Source of the DNA: Picocystis sp. L7
Lineage: Eukaryota > Chlorophyta > Picocystophyceae > Picocystales > Picocystaceae
Length of the DNA stretch: 64,000 bases
Direction: 5' to 3'
NCBI GenBank assembly: GCA_020975725.1
Contig: QXJR01000026.1
Coordinates: 1-64,000 of the forward strand
How positions within the stretch are numbered: position 1 is the stretch's first letter; each line of letters starts with the position of its first letter. The position numbers were made by a program, and so were the translations under genes. Under the pieces are notes generated by a model, which ran no database searches, had not been told where the DNA came from, and saw only the letters and a list, made by a program, of their open reading frames with translations. Positions 7,801 to 17,714 of the stretch are shown in pieces.

Positions 7801-10493
7801 CTATGGTGTTGGGCAAGCAGGAACGGCCACCAGGCACGAAACAGGCGTTGGGAAAATCCAATTTCAGTCACTAGTTCATGTGCCTGAGGAAACGCGAAGG
7901 GTGCTTCTGCTATCTGGCTTTGCAGCGCGGTGGCGTTTAGCTGCAGCGAAGACCATTCCATAGAAAGAGTATCAGGGTCATGATCAATCTGATATGTTTC
8001 TATCTCTGTCCTGTTCAGAGACTGCAATGTTCCCAAAAAAGCGGGAATCAGATCTTCATACGCTCCGCAACAGCGGTATTCATAGTAGTAATCTCCTGAT
8101 TCTGACCTCACAAGTTCGAAAGCAGACAAATACTGATCTTTGCAGTCTATTGTTCTATTTGACTGGGCAAACTCTTGTAAATTCATGGCCATTCCCCCCA
8201 TGGTCTGTTGGACGGTACACGTATCTTCTCGCACCCTCGTTCCAGAACATTCCCATGTATACTTCACCTTATCTTCGATTGTGTTTTCGTCAACAAGAAT
8301 GCGACTGTCCAGATCCAAGTGGAAGCCCTTAATAAAGTACTCGCCGCATGTAACTTTTCCCAACTGCAGCAATATAAAGTCGTCACTAGTGAAGTCTAAG
8401 ATACTGCTCACGAACTTGTTGGGATACGTCAAGTACCAATCTTGAGGACGGTTTTGGGCTATTTCCTCGTCAAAGTTCCTGGTGATAGTGATGGTCTTAT
8501 TGGATTGTTTCTCAGCAGGGCGATCGAAGGGGTTCCTAGTTTCCAATGCGACGCACCTGTACTCGTAGTAAAACCGGTCTGTTCCGCCAGCAATGCTCTG
8601 CAGGACAAACCCCGAGAGGGCCGATGCCCCCGTGCAACTAAAAGCAAGTTCGGAGAGCAGAAGAGCGCTGATTGGCACTTGAGACGGAGACTCCACTGTC
8701 CGGAAGGAACAGCCGTTAACCCAGGAAGTGTCAGGAGGGCTTCCCTTATCTGTATGCATGCCTCGTCCGGAGAAGTGTCCAGGGATGGTCGTCCGTTCTT
8801 TAGTTGTTTCGATATTTTCTTCCATGACTGGGCTTTGTTCTGCTAAATGTCCAACAGAAGCAGCAACAGGTCCTTTTGAATCGTTGTACGTCCTTGGCTT
8901 GGGCGATTGCGAAAGTTTGGTTGGCGCTTCACCATGGGTCCTAGTCTGGCACAGTTCAGGGTATTTACTTGTTGCATTTACCTCCCCAGAGGGCAAATTG
9001 TTTCGTGACACCCCGTCCACTTGTGCAATCGTTACTTGAGCCTTGCTATCTACTGCCCCGTACCTGAGACTTTGGGCCATTCCTTGCTTGTGCCATTGCA
9101 GTTGCATTGGAATGGCGTTGCATCCTTCGATTAGTTCTTGCTCTCCATGGCTTGTAAGCGAGAGTTGCATTGCCGAATCAGGAACATTGTCAGAAACAGA
9201 CACAGACACCCACGGCAGATCACCATTGTTGCTCAAATAAGTGTATCCACTGAGCACTTGTTTATGAGGTTGTATCAAAGGGTAGATTGAATGACTATCC
9301 AGCCAGTCAAGGATTCGGGGATCTTCAGATACTGCATCCACCGATTTGAGGAAAACACCTCTTCGTGTACACTTTGGGTAGGAAGCTAGGCAGCCAGCAT
9401 TGACAAAAGTAAACTTGTCCGCCATTGCATAGTCAAGAAGTGGTTCCATTGGTCTGCAGAGGCTGTCTGTTACAAGGTTGCCGTCGCCTTTGAAAACACG
9501 AAATGGAAATTGCGTACTAGCGACCGAAGAAGAACCTGCGCTGATGTCACAGTAGAAATCTTTCCATCCTGTTCTTTTGAACCCTTCACGCAATTCAGAA
9601 AATGACTGCACAACCATGACAGGTCCACTCAGTTCGCTACCAATCAGTGTATTCTCCCGCGCCCGTGTGCAAGTCTCAGAAAGACTACCACAGGAATAGC
9701 AGGGGTAGCCAGATGATGGAGAACCTTTGGTACACTGGTCACATTCGTTCTTGTCCTTGGACTTACAACAATTACTGATTCCGCAAACACCGAATTCTGA
9801 GAAGGGGTTCACGTAATTAGGCCACGCGCCATTCCATTCCTTGTGCTTGGCATATCCGTAGTAGCGATGGGGATATCTATCCGGCGAAAACATACGCAGT
9901 TTCAGGCTTTTGCTTGCTCCAAATACCTGGAACTCTTTGTCAATGGTGGGCGCCAACGTGAACACGTCCGTTTCATCTACATAGGGCACCTGGGAAACTT
10001 CCCTTGTCCTGCTCCACCCTTCCGAACGGGAGCAAGGCATTCCCCATTGCGGTTGCTTAGCACTGTCACCCTCGAAATCAGCACCTGAATCAAACATTGG
10101 AGGCACTGTTTTGAGTCTATCGACACACCATAGTGAGAGATTCTGGTCAAAGCTTCTGGCATTTTGGAACATTGAGTTCATCGTGGTCACCTGACTGGTG
10201 TCCCAGGTTGATATGTCCCCATTGAAGTTGGTGTTGCTAAATAACTGACTCATGTCCGTGATCCCGCTCGTGCAGGCGGTAGGTGCATTGACTTCAGTGA
10301 GCTGATCTCTGTTCCGCTTAGTGTACATGAAGCCATTCACCTCTCCACTGTCCCCCACCGCGGCGCCGGGACAATGCACGGTCACACCGTTTGCCGCCAG
10401 GTAGAATTTTGCGGATTCATCAGCATCCGCCCTGAGCAGCAGCACAATACGAACCAGGGAGAAGAGAGTCAGATAGTGCGAGCCGCCCGCCAT
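4872..10493 (-). CDS. large secreted, BspA-domain, Cys- and Pro-rich surface protein (1873 aa)
   Basis: Single exon. The N-terminus (MAGGSHYLTLFSLVRIVLLL, then ADADES) is a signal peptide. Residues ~80-150 match the end of a BspA-like (DUF285) Leu-rich surface domain (MSQLF, DISTWDTSQVTTM, SFDQNLSLWCVDRL). Two Cys-containing modules near residues 640 and 800 each end in YYEYRC, so they look like one domain in two copies. Residues ~900-1400 are long and helical with few cysteines. Then come Cys-rich segments, a Pro-rich linker (~1644-1668, runs of P with S/T) typical of algal wall proteins, and a hydrophobic C-terminus that could be a GPI-anchor signal. Many N-glycosylation sites are visible. 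I infer an extracellular or cell-surface protein; no enzymatic motif is seen. The whole assembly is not a family I know. The start at the first ATG is supported by the signal peptide. Confidence 0.8.
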   Translation of the reverse strand: MAGGSHYLTLFSLVRIVLLLRADADESAKFYLAANGVTVHCPGAAVGDSGEVNGFMYTKRNRDQLTEVNAPTACTSGITDMSQLFSNTNFNGDISTWDTSQVTTMNSMFQNARSFDQNLSLWCVDRLKTVPPMFDSGADFEGDSAKQPQWGMPCSRSEGWSRTREVSQVPYVDETDVFTLAPTIDKEFQVFGASKSLKLRMFSPDRYPHRYYGYAKHKEWNGAWPNYVNPFSEFGVCGISNCCKSKDKNECDQCTKGSPSSGYPCYSCGSLSETCTRARENTLIGSELSGPVMVVQSFSELREGFKRTGWKDFYCDISAGSSSVASTQFPFRVFKGDGNLVTDSLCRPMEPLLDYAMADKFTFVNAGCLASYPKCTRRGVFLKSVDAVSEDPRILDWLDSHSIYPLIQPHKQVLSGYTYLSNNGDLPWVSVSVSDNVPDSAMQLSLTSHGEQELIEGCNAIPMQLQWHKQGMAQSLRYGAVDSKAQVTIAQVDGVSRNNLPSGEVNATSKYPELCQTRTHGEAPTKLSQSPKPRTYNDSKGPVAASVGHLAEQSPVMEENIETTKERTTIPGHFSGRGMHTDKGSPPDTSWVNGCSFRTVESPSQVPISALLLSELAFSCTGASALSGFVLQSIAGGTDRFYYEYRCVALETRNPFDRPAEKQSNKTITITRNFDEEIAQNRPQDWYLTYPNKFVSSILDFTSDDFILLQLGKVTCGEYFIKGFHLDLDSRILVDENTIEDKVKYTWECSGTRVREDTCTVQQTMGGMAMNLQEFAQSNRTIDCKDQYLSAFELVRSESGDYYYEYRCCGAYEDLIPAFLGTLQSLNRTEIETYQIDHDPDTLSMEWSSLQLNATALQSQIAEAPFAFPQAHELVTEIGFSQRLFRAWWPFLLAQHHRPTEDNLLAVPKYNILKYMKGSDIQDYLKSIQQSIDGLEQQWDSTKDKSFEFNVLLISLDNVGSLITNMEEAQVKYMKNQVDLQLAALKLQNSAACGRLKTSQDVTDARAEGIAKRQETFEEEIRKWQRQQKLKTVLNMVKGLGNGFRAASKFFGAAVGKGDGALEKFLDGFGLFWNFGFDLGMSAQSVHQAQVSTGKLVDAAKAAKDLYEHYAALYTSLPEALRVPACADIQRNVTSNSTQEIVDSVAYMTSVARALGGFSSLMLEDIEISIEQYYSQFTSGSMVDTAVSTAALNLQKEIIAAVRASFDTKESLVVFLAESIQLSAAMNLQNYTDELNNVVQEYQSKKDSLKDDVRAGTEFMMVNMWHSTTGTLLNIISNQRQLTMQLCVPFVYAYPDTITRGGDALPSLCRAKTLQKYMQRAISLLHMTAPINRTFDEYYVSMKHILGESENDFQNFKEDVDSFRDKVLQRQSNPGDLTLQSSDFLVVDISGYNTSDCYGQLEPIRDYTVCSVGTGQPGDPGPTLPPYPTPAVGMNCTVINRYCAGEDPASREFREQLGIADDESCYCACQTSPEVLVCTKRTAQDFLEVQCNEKGRSLDTGEFPCVGADFSAFRMSNGSEPVIMDVRKFPSIVNLPGMTSFFLQGFEAIVQGGKQESRATIIVELSMPSEQYQWAPALTNEEFSLEAQKGYLTFNAQDMSDFVRSWTYQYREDLPEEFPGQFGRGCACRANEMPRCMCYWSIFGSCPIADVPPPPPSPIGPPPTPTPPPPPANPCTGNIQPERQVPFEDCSGYYLCVYSFLQGNITCPVGIGGIQLLVNFTSPGQECGYPCSIAPGPNCVSCPSTDNFAIRAASSDSAQCSFCACGSSIVGPDTTEVYSSIIAPPTPLAKFGLKVQNLNVTDHEVQSILVTFKFNAQSKSYGSGQPGSPPNHEDEALAGTPDIHPQDDGATMEPAMLTLILCLLFRSLTSYFD

Positions 10494-11405
10494 GAGCGAC
10501 GCACCACTCCAGTTGAAGGTGTGTTATGCGCGACGTGCGATCGAAATTCTCGACTCCACCCCAATATAAGGCATGGCCCAATCTACGGTCTATCCATGGT
10601 CATTGTTGTTCCAGACCGGGTCCAAGGTGGATCCGACGGCTCTCCACCAAATGAGATCCGAAGGATATTCGCCCCGTTTGAAGCACAGGACAGCTGTTCG
10701 TCTGCAGAGGGAATCTTGCTCGCTCATCAAGCATCTTCGGGGCAACCAGAATAGGGTCGGAACACATCGGTCCGCCCCATCATCTGTCCCGACTTGGCGA
10801 TGTACTTTGGCGGTGAAATCTACGATGTCGAATCCTCGAAAATACTCTCCGACTTCGGGGTGGAACGTGTGCTGGACGAAAGGATAAAAGAAACGATGGT
10901 AGAGGAGTAGTTTACATCGTATTTATGCAGGACCTGATTACGTACACGAGAATGGAACACTGCTGACTGTATCCTACACTTTAATTCCTTGTACTTGTAG
11001 AAAACCAGGTGGAGCGAGTTGTTGGCTGACCAAATTCCGAGCCAAGCACTGCTCCGTGGCAACATGCCACCATAGAGTTAGGATGGCTACGGGAAACTCA
11101 ATAGACGTACTGCAGCAAGATAAGATTAGCATCTGGCATAGAACCATGTTCACGGAGGCCTATGCGTCTATGACACGCTGGAACTTGCCTGGTTGGACTT
11201 GAGACTAGGTGTCGGTTCTGGGACGTTTTAAAAGGGAGGCACTTGTTGTACCCATCAAAATGCGGGGTACTGGACGAACTGGTGCTTGTAACGAGTGGAG
11301 CATCAGTCTTCCGCTAATCTCATGAGAAGGCGAGCAGGTCTTCATTGCAAAGAATGCTTTTCATTCTCAATTCTTCTTGATTGTTTCTACCCTTCCTGTT
11401 TGCTG
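10494..11405. other. intergenic region, no gene seen
   Basis: About 0.9 kb between two minus-strand genes. It holds the promoter of the 1873-aa gene and the 3' flank of the 711-aa gene. Composition is more A/T-rich than further right. I see no RNA gene, repeat or coding-like frame. Confidence 0.55.
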
Positions 11406-13541
11406 TCAGATGCTCTTTCTTCGAACCTTCGTGGCTTCTTTACAAAATGCGATATCCATTGTGTCTACATGTTCTGAACTTTCTGTCCGCCCAAACAAAC
11501 CCAGCTTCATACCACACAAAGAAGTTCTTTGCAAGGTAGGACTAGCATCGAAATCAAAGAACCAGCCCTCATAGAAATCGTTCAATATGAACTCGCCAAA
11601 TCCGATGGAGGTCGCATTGTTTGAAAACTCCAAGCTCTTGAATGTCGAGGCTTCACTGATGCCGCAAACCTTATCCAATGGATCCCGGGGCATTGTTCTT
11701 ATCTCTTGGGACTGCTGGTAGGCTGTGAGAGTGCCATGGGGGCCCTTGCTCTTCCCAGCGAACCAGAGCTGAATTCCTTCCAGGTCGTGCCCATTTGTCG
11801 TGTAGATCCCAAGCTTTGTGAGGTTGCCGCCATTTGCATGATTTTCATCTATATACTCCGCCTTTGGCCAAAGATTACCGATCAGACCAGTTCCATAAAT
11901 CTGTGTTGTGTTTACTGCCTCGTACGGGTTATCAGGCACCATGAATGACCACCAATCGGATGCGTCCAAAAAATCATCAAGTTTCAGCTGTAAGTTGAAG
12001 GTTGCCAGGCGTACAGCCAGGTCGTAAAGAAGAGTGTGTGCATAGTGGTATTTCTCATCACTCTCACTTTGCTTCTTGAAAAAGTAGGGTTTGCTCCTCC
12101 AACCAGACCCTTCATCTATCACCTTGATGTTTCCGCAATCTTTTTTCCAAGGCAGCGGAGTGTAATCACAGTGAAAGATCCCCGTCTTCTTCTCAAAGTA
12201 TATTTGCCCCTTGCGCACTTCAAGCGCACGGGATCGGATGGCAGGGGCAACACTTTGCATTTCTACCACAGTAGATTCTAAGTCATCCACCAAACCTTTA
12301 AACAATTGCGGGGTGAGGGGCTCACCATAGATTTCCTCATATGTCACAATTTCTTGCATGCGCCAGGCAAGATACATGTTACCATATGGGATGAAGTGCA
12401 CAAAGCTCCCAATCGGGTTCGTCTTGTCCACGAAAAAACCATACCAGGCCTCCATAGCAGTCTTCACACTGCGAAATGCCATTGCTTTTGCGTTTGTGCC
12501 ATTCTCATAGATAAAGTAACTTTCCATGGTTCGAGAAATGCCTGTCATCGCGTTCTCCAGTTCGCGAATTTTCAGCTGGTTGACAGCATGTGCCACTTCA
12601 GCGGCAACGTACTTCTCCACGTACTTACGCATTTTAGCCCATTTGTCATCCTGAGAGTCTTTCTTCTTCATGAACAGAAACAGCAACTTTGTTGTCACGT
12701 CGATTGCCTTGGCCCCCTTTCCAACTACTGGTAACAAGGACAATAAACCAAGCCCAGTGCTGAATGCCTGTCTAGCAATGGCATCGTTATCGAGAGGATA
12801 TGAGTCATCGTGCTTTATAAAGCGTGGTGTGCATCTCCCTGATCCAGCCAAGGTGAGGGGCGGATGAAACGTTGCCAAACCCTGTGGTGCACAGTCGTGG
12901 AAATCACTCAGGCAGGACAAGAGTTGTGGATGCTTTTCGCTGTTCAAATAGAACTCTACGATGGCCGGTCTTTGCAGACGTTCGATCTCGACCTCTGAGT
13001 ACTCATCGACCCCCCCCTGCGGTGGCTGCTGGATTAGCAACTCAAGGGTGACGTTGACGTCATCTTCTTGCTTTCGCCTCGGTAGTATGGCGAGGACGGT
13101 ATAGTTCTGATGAACCGTTGCGGGTTCCGTGCGGCCAGTCCGAGATGGAAGCTCGTACAGAGCAAGATCCACACCACCTGGTGCTGCGACGAGGGTCTCG
13201 TTCAGCGTGTCGATGATCCAATCCCGCTGAATCTTCCTGGCTTGTGTTGACGTTCCTTGCCGCCTGGTCCTAGCCAGTCCATACCATTCAATCGCTTCGA
13301 GGTGCAGCAAAACACGAACCTCTTTCGGCCTCATTTCCAATGCTAGAGTCGATGCCTTGAGTTCCAGGGAGAGGCTTTCCCCGGCATTCAAGGCATTGCT
13401 GCTGTCTTGCTTTCCTCTTTCCTGCGCGTACAAGGCGGTCAGGGTCAATGCCCAGGCGAGGAGAAGCGTGCAGGCGATCCCCCAAAGCCAATGGGCGCGT
13501 TTCGAGGCCATGCGATTGGATCGCTCTCGTCCACAGTCCAC
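11406..13541 (-). CDS. signal-anchored extracellular protein with helical core and C-terminal beta domain
   Basis: Single exon, 711 aa from the first ATG. A second in-frame ATG at 13511 (MASKRAHWLWG) fits a signal peptide or anchor better and may be the real start. Residues ~19-40 (GIACTLLLAWALTLTALYAQ) are the hydrophobic segment. Residues ~60-240 look beta-rich. ~255-295 is a hydrophobic helical stretch (GLGLLSLLPVVGKGAKAID). ~300-560 is helical and Trp/Tyr-rich. ~570-700 looks like a compact beta domain (KLGIYTTNGHDLEGIQLWF), faintly recalling a jacalin-type lectin; that is a guess. It lies next to another large secreted protein on the same strand, 1.4 kb apart start to end. Several N-glycosylation sites fit secretion. 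Function unknown. Confidence 0.7.
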   Translation of the reverse strand: MDCGRERSNRMASKRAHWLWGIACTLLLAWALTLTALYAQERGKQDSSNALNAGESLSLELKASTLALEMRPKEVRVLLHLEAIEWYGLARTRRQGTSTQARKIQRDWIIDTLNETLVAAPGGVDLALYELPSRTGRTEPATVHQNYTVLAILPRRKQEDDVNVTLELLIQQPPQGGVDEYSEVEIERLQRPAIVEFYLNSEKHPQLLSCLSDFHDCAPQGLATFHPPLTLAGSGRCTPRFIKHDDSYPLDNDAIARQAFSTGLGLLSLLPVVGKGAKAIDVTTKLLFLFMKKKDSQDDKWAKMRKYVEKYVAAEVAHAVNQLKIRELENAMTGISRTMESYFIYENGTNAKAMAFRSVKTAMEAWYGFFVDKTNPIGSFVHFIPYGNMYLAWRMQEIVTYEEIYGEPLTPQLFKGLVDDLESTVVEMQSVAPAIRSRALEVRKGQIYFEKKTGIFHCDYTPLPWKKDCGNIKVIDEGSGWRSKPYFFKKQSESDEKYHYAHTLLYDLAVRLATFNLQLKLDDFLDASDWWSFMVPDNPYEAVNTTQIYGTGLIGNLWPKAEYIDENHANGGNLTKLGIYTTNGHDLEGIQLWFAGKSKGPHGTLTAYQQSQEIRTMPRDPLDKVCGISEASTFKSLEFSNNATSIGFGEFILNDFYEGWFFDFDASPTLQRTSLCGMKLGLFGRTESSEHVDTMDIAFCKEATKVRRKSI

Positions 13542-13819
13542 GTTGAGCCGGAGGGTCGGCGGCCACTTCTGGTGCCCCCTGAATGGAACACCACGGCCAT
13601 CACGTACGTATCGACGTATGCCATGACTGGGTGAGAGAGGGTCGGGTGCTGCGCAGCGGTATATTCTTCTGTGGGTGGCTGAGTGACCCGACCCTCACCA
13701 AGGTTGTGTCGCTCCAAACCCTGGGGTGTTTGGGTCCACAGCCCCACGGGTGGGGGGAACGGTGGGATCGATTGGATACCTCCTGGTTGGGGGGGTCTCT
13801 TCTCTCGTTGTGTTCGGGG

Positions 13820-14368
13820 GGAGATCCTGGATACATCGGTTGAAATCGTAGCCGTCCAAGATGCGAACACGCCCCAGTTCGTCGTGGTCGAATGGGATGC
13901 TCCGTACAAGCCCGGCGTTGCGTACGATGGGGACGGATCCAGGGTCGGCGAGACCCATTCGTCCGTAACGAACATCGAGGCGCCTTTCAGCCAGATGAGC
14001 GGCACTCGTGCGCACCGTCTGCATCGATGCATCTGCAAGGAACCGATGGAGATCGGATGCGAATGGCTGCGACGCACCCGACCCCCCCTTTCGATGGCGG
14101 CGATGACCCGCCAGGCTAAAAAACGTAGGACGTCTGCAGGTCTAGCGGACGGCTCGTCCGTAAAAACGGGGCTGCCCCCGCATGGCGACTCGAGATCGAA
14201 CCTTCAGACGTGCTCGCGAAGCAGGTGGAACTCTATTCGGCCTGGATACGAGCAAGCAACCCCGCCAAAGAGGATGATGGCCCCAATACACGTGCCAGGC
14301 AAACCGTTGCGAAGGGCATGCCAGTAGCAAAGCTGCTCGAAGACGGGGAACGGTTGACGTGGTATTGA
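13820..14368 (+). CDS. probable small gene, exon structure unresolved
   Basis: Two coding-like stretches lie on the plus strand and converge on GlyRS. The first, from ~13822 in the frame reading VEIVAVQDANTPQFVVVEWD, stays coding-like to ~14010. The second runs from an AG acceptor at 14139 (CTGCAG) to a TGA at 14366-14368 and reads LAKQVELYSAWIRASN and VAKLLEDGERLTWY. G/C-ending codons dominate both, as in neighbouring genes. The frames differ, so an intron between ~14010 and 14139 is needed, but I could not find a convincing donor or the CTGAC branch motif seen in other introns here. No family is recognised. The 5' end is unknown; it would have to start close to the 711-aa gene on the other strand. 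Confidence 0.35.
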
Positions 14369-14524
14369 GCCTGTGTGGCCCATTTTAGGTGATTCTGGCG
14401 GCCGACCCTGCGCCCCTGTCGGTTCCGAGCCAGCTCCCTACTGGAGAATCGACACAAGAGGTAGCGTCCAGGTAACGAGGTTCTATCCTGTTATTCGTTA
14501 CAACTCAAGCACGATCGGACGTTG

Positions 14525-17345
14525 TTAGTTGGCGGTCGTCTGAGCCGGGTACCTGGCCTGCACGTCCTTCCAAACTAGCTTGGTGTCCACCAGCTCGCGC
14601 ACCACGGCGGCCACGTCGGAGGACGGCATGCGGACCTGAGCGCAAGTATCCCTCTCCCTCAGCGTGACCGTGCTGTCTTCCAGGGTCTGGTAATCCACGG
14701 TGACCGCAAAGGGGACGCCCAATTCGTCCGTACGCGCGTACCTCTTTCCAATGGAGACGCCAGTGGTGTCCACCTTGTTGGACAGACCGGCATCCGTGAG
14801 GGCGCGGCATACAGGTTCCAAGAAAGCGTCGAACTTGGGGTCCTGCATGAGGGGAAAGATGGTACACTTGATGGGAGCCACGACCGGCGAGAAACGAAGG
14901 ACGGCCCTTTGCTCGTCGCCCTCGCGCATGTAAAATGCGTGCTCGAACATGCAGTAGAGGATGCGACCGATCCCAAACGATGGCTCGATGACGCTCGGCA
15001 CAATGTTCCTCCCTTGCAGCGTCTTCGTCTCCTGCTTCACGCTGACCATCGAATGCGTCAACTCGAACTCCTGACCGGACGAGCAAATCTTCAGGGTGGC
15101 CCTCCCCTCGCTCCGTAGGCTCTCCCCCATTTCCAAGGCTTCCGCGTCTTCCATGGCGGCGAGGGCCTCCATGATCACGCCCGCGTCCTTCTTGAATTCC
15201 TTGCCCAGCTGCGGCTTGTTCGGGACGACGGTCACCACGTCCGCCTGCCGCGGTTGGTCGAACTTGTCGAAGGCGGCGAGCTCCACCTTGCTCTTCTGCG
15301 CATGCGCAGTGAGGTCGTAGGCGGACCGGTCTGCCAGTCCAACACATTCGATCCACCCGTAAGAGCACTCAACCTCCGCGTCCCAGCAGTCGCATGCATA
15401 GTGTGCCATCTCGTGCTGCAGGTGCTGTCGGAAGCGCAACCGCTGGGGATCGATGCCCACGGTGGTCAGGAAGAGGTAAGTCCTGGCGATGAAGTAGGCC
15501 AGCGTTTCGTTTGCGATGATTCCCCGGTCCACCGCCTCTCCCACCGACATGATCACGGTCTCCTTGGCCTCTCCCAGCTGCTCCGCACGAGGGTAAAGCT
15601 GGAAGCTCAGGTCCCTCACCTGCCCAAACTTGGGATGGTCCTTTCGATCGGGGATCACAAAGTGCTCGATCTCCGCCAGCGTGAACTCTCGTACCCTCAG
15701 GAGACCGGCTCGGGGGGCGATCTCGTTGCGGTAGGCCTGACCGATCTGCGCGGCCGCAAAGGGGAGCTTTCCTCCATTGAAGTAGAGGAGGTCCCTGAAG
15801 TTCACGAACATCCCTTGTGCAGTTTCTGGACGCAGGTATCCTTTCAGGTTTCCGGCGGGGCCGATGCTGGTCGAAAACATGAGGTTGAACGGATACGGAT
15901 CGCTCAACGCGTGGCCGGTCTCGGGCGCTTTCACGTCGTACTTCTTCAGCAGCTCCCCGAGCTCTCGATCGTCGAACTCGTCCACGCGTGCCAAAACGTC
16001 CTTCATCTCTCTGGCCACCCGGGGATCCGTCAGGGGATTGTGGACCTGCCTTTCCAAGACGTCCTTCAGCAGGTGGTCGGCCCTGTGGCAGTCTCCCGTG
16101 ACCAGGTCGTTGACCATGAGATCGGTGAACTTGTCCACGTGACCGGACGCCCTCAGCACCACGTCGGGCGTGACGGAGGGACACTCGATCTCCAGCATCG
16201 CTTCGGAGAGCACAAAGTGCTGCCTCCAATGGGCGACGAGGTTCTGCTTCACGGCGCATCCCGGGGGTCCGAAGTCGAACAGTCCGGCCACTCCCCCGTA
16301 TATCTTGAAGGAGGGGATGTAGAACAGTCGTCGCTCCAGCAGGTTGCTCAGTTGGGCCCGGAAGGTTTCCTTGCCGCTGTCCGTCTTGGACCCCGTGGCT
16401 TCGAATGCCTGGGTGGGGGATCGGGATCAAGTCTCTGGCGGTCAGTCCCACGTGCCGTTGCGGATCGAACGTGGCGTTCTCCCGTGCGGGCGTGCGTCGC
16501 ATCGCGCGCGCGCGGGGGGGAAAGACCTCTTGGCGCTCACCTTGAGCTTTCCTTCGAACTGAAGCTTGAGTTGTTTGAGTTCTTCGATGCACTCGTCCAC
16601 GTCGGCCTGCGTTTCGTACGGACGCGGCCTTCCGGTCAGGTCTCGGACTCTGGATCGTTCCGACGTGTTCGTGCGATCGACGTTCTTCTCGATGGTTCGC
16701 GATTCCGATCGACGCCTTCGTTTCCATGTCCACGTCCCGTTTCGATCTCGCCTGCGGCTGCGTCGAGGGGTCCGTATGGGATCCGCGTGCCGTCGGTTTC
16801 CCGTCTCGGATCGTCCTTGGACGTCTCGCGGCTTCGGCTTCGTTTTCTCCTCCTTTTCTCTTCGCAGGGATCTCGAGGGAGGTGCGACGGCGACGGCATC
16901 CTCGGCGTGTGCATCCGGACGGGACGGTTTGGTCGCCGTCCGTTCGATCGACGCTAAGGATCCGCGTCGTGGCCGTGGTTTCGTTTCTGCGCCTTCCGTT
17001 CCTTTCGGCGGTAGGGATCGGGTGGTCGTCCTCGGTCGTCCTCGTTCCATCCTCGGATCGCTCTCGTTCCATCCACGGTTGTGCATCGCATTCCTATTGC
17101 GTCGGACGTGGTCGGTGGAGGTACCTCCGTCCATCCGCTGTCACGTCCGGATCCGTCGTCGGGTGGTCGTGCGTTTGGGTTGGACGCCTTCGTCGTCTTC
17201 ATTCGGGTGTTGGTTTCACGATCCTCACCTGTCTCGCTTGTCCTTCTTTCACCTGCGCTTTCTTGGCCCTCACCACGTCTCCTTGCTTCCTGATGTTCCC
17301 TTCCAACCTCCGTATCTCTTCCGCCAAGTTCCCGTCGGGTTCCAT
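14525..17345 (-). CDS. GARS: glycyl-tRNA synthetase, eukaryotic alpha2 type
   Basis: Charges tRNA-Gly with glycine in the cytosol and perhaps also in an organelle. Three exons: 17345-17229, 16606-16541 and 16408-14525. Both introns are phase 0, donors GTGAGG and GTGAGC, acceptors CAG, with CTGAC 28 and 32 nt upstream of the acceptor. The spliced product is 688 aa. Residues ~5-60 form a WHEP helical hairpin that exons 1 and 2 complete only when joined, which confirms the splice. The class II core starts near residue 93 (YGGVAGLFDFGPPG). Motif 2 holds the arginine of QAYRNEIAPR (~289), motif 3 is EPSFGIGRILY (~537), and the anticodon-binding domain fills ~563-680. Length is normal for the family. 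No clear targeting peptide precedes the WHEP domain from this start. It shares a 369-bp divergent promoter region with OLA1. Confidence 0.95.
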
Positions 17346-17714
17346 GCCGACCACGGTTCGTGTGAAACAGAAGGGGATGGATGCACGGAATACGATCGGG
17401 ACTTGTGGGTGGGGGTCCTCTCCCTTCCCCACCCCTTTCTGCTGCTGGATGGTGGTGGGTGGGGAGGGGATCCTTCCACTTGGTGAAAGGGAGACATGGA
17501 TCCAAGGACCTCCGTCGTCCCTCGGATCGATCCCCTTTTGCCTTTTCCCCGTCGGGATCGGACGGGATGGGAAACGGGATCGATCGATCGATCGATCGAA
17601 AGGGACCCCGTTTCCTCCCCCCCTTTTCCTTCCTCCCTCCCTCGCGTAGGGGAGGGGGGGATCGAGAGCGACAACATCCCACCACCACATCCACCACCCA
17701 CCACCGACGTCGAC
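17346..17714. promoter_or_regulatory. divergent promoter region of GlyRS and OLA1
   Basis: 369 bp between two opposed start codons. It contains a (GATC)n microsatellite at ~17579-17597, G runs followed by GATC, and no gene. No TATA box is obvious. Both genes must be driven from here. Confidence 0.6.

Noticed and set aside
13410-13450. CTGAC followed by GCGCAG inside the start of the 711-aa gene, resembling an intron end
   Set aside because: The unspliced frame gives a complete signal anchor (TLLLAWALTLTALYAQ); splicing would destroy it.
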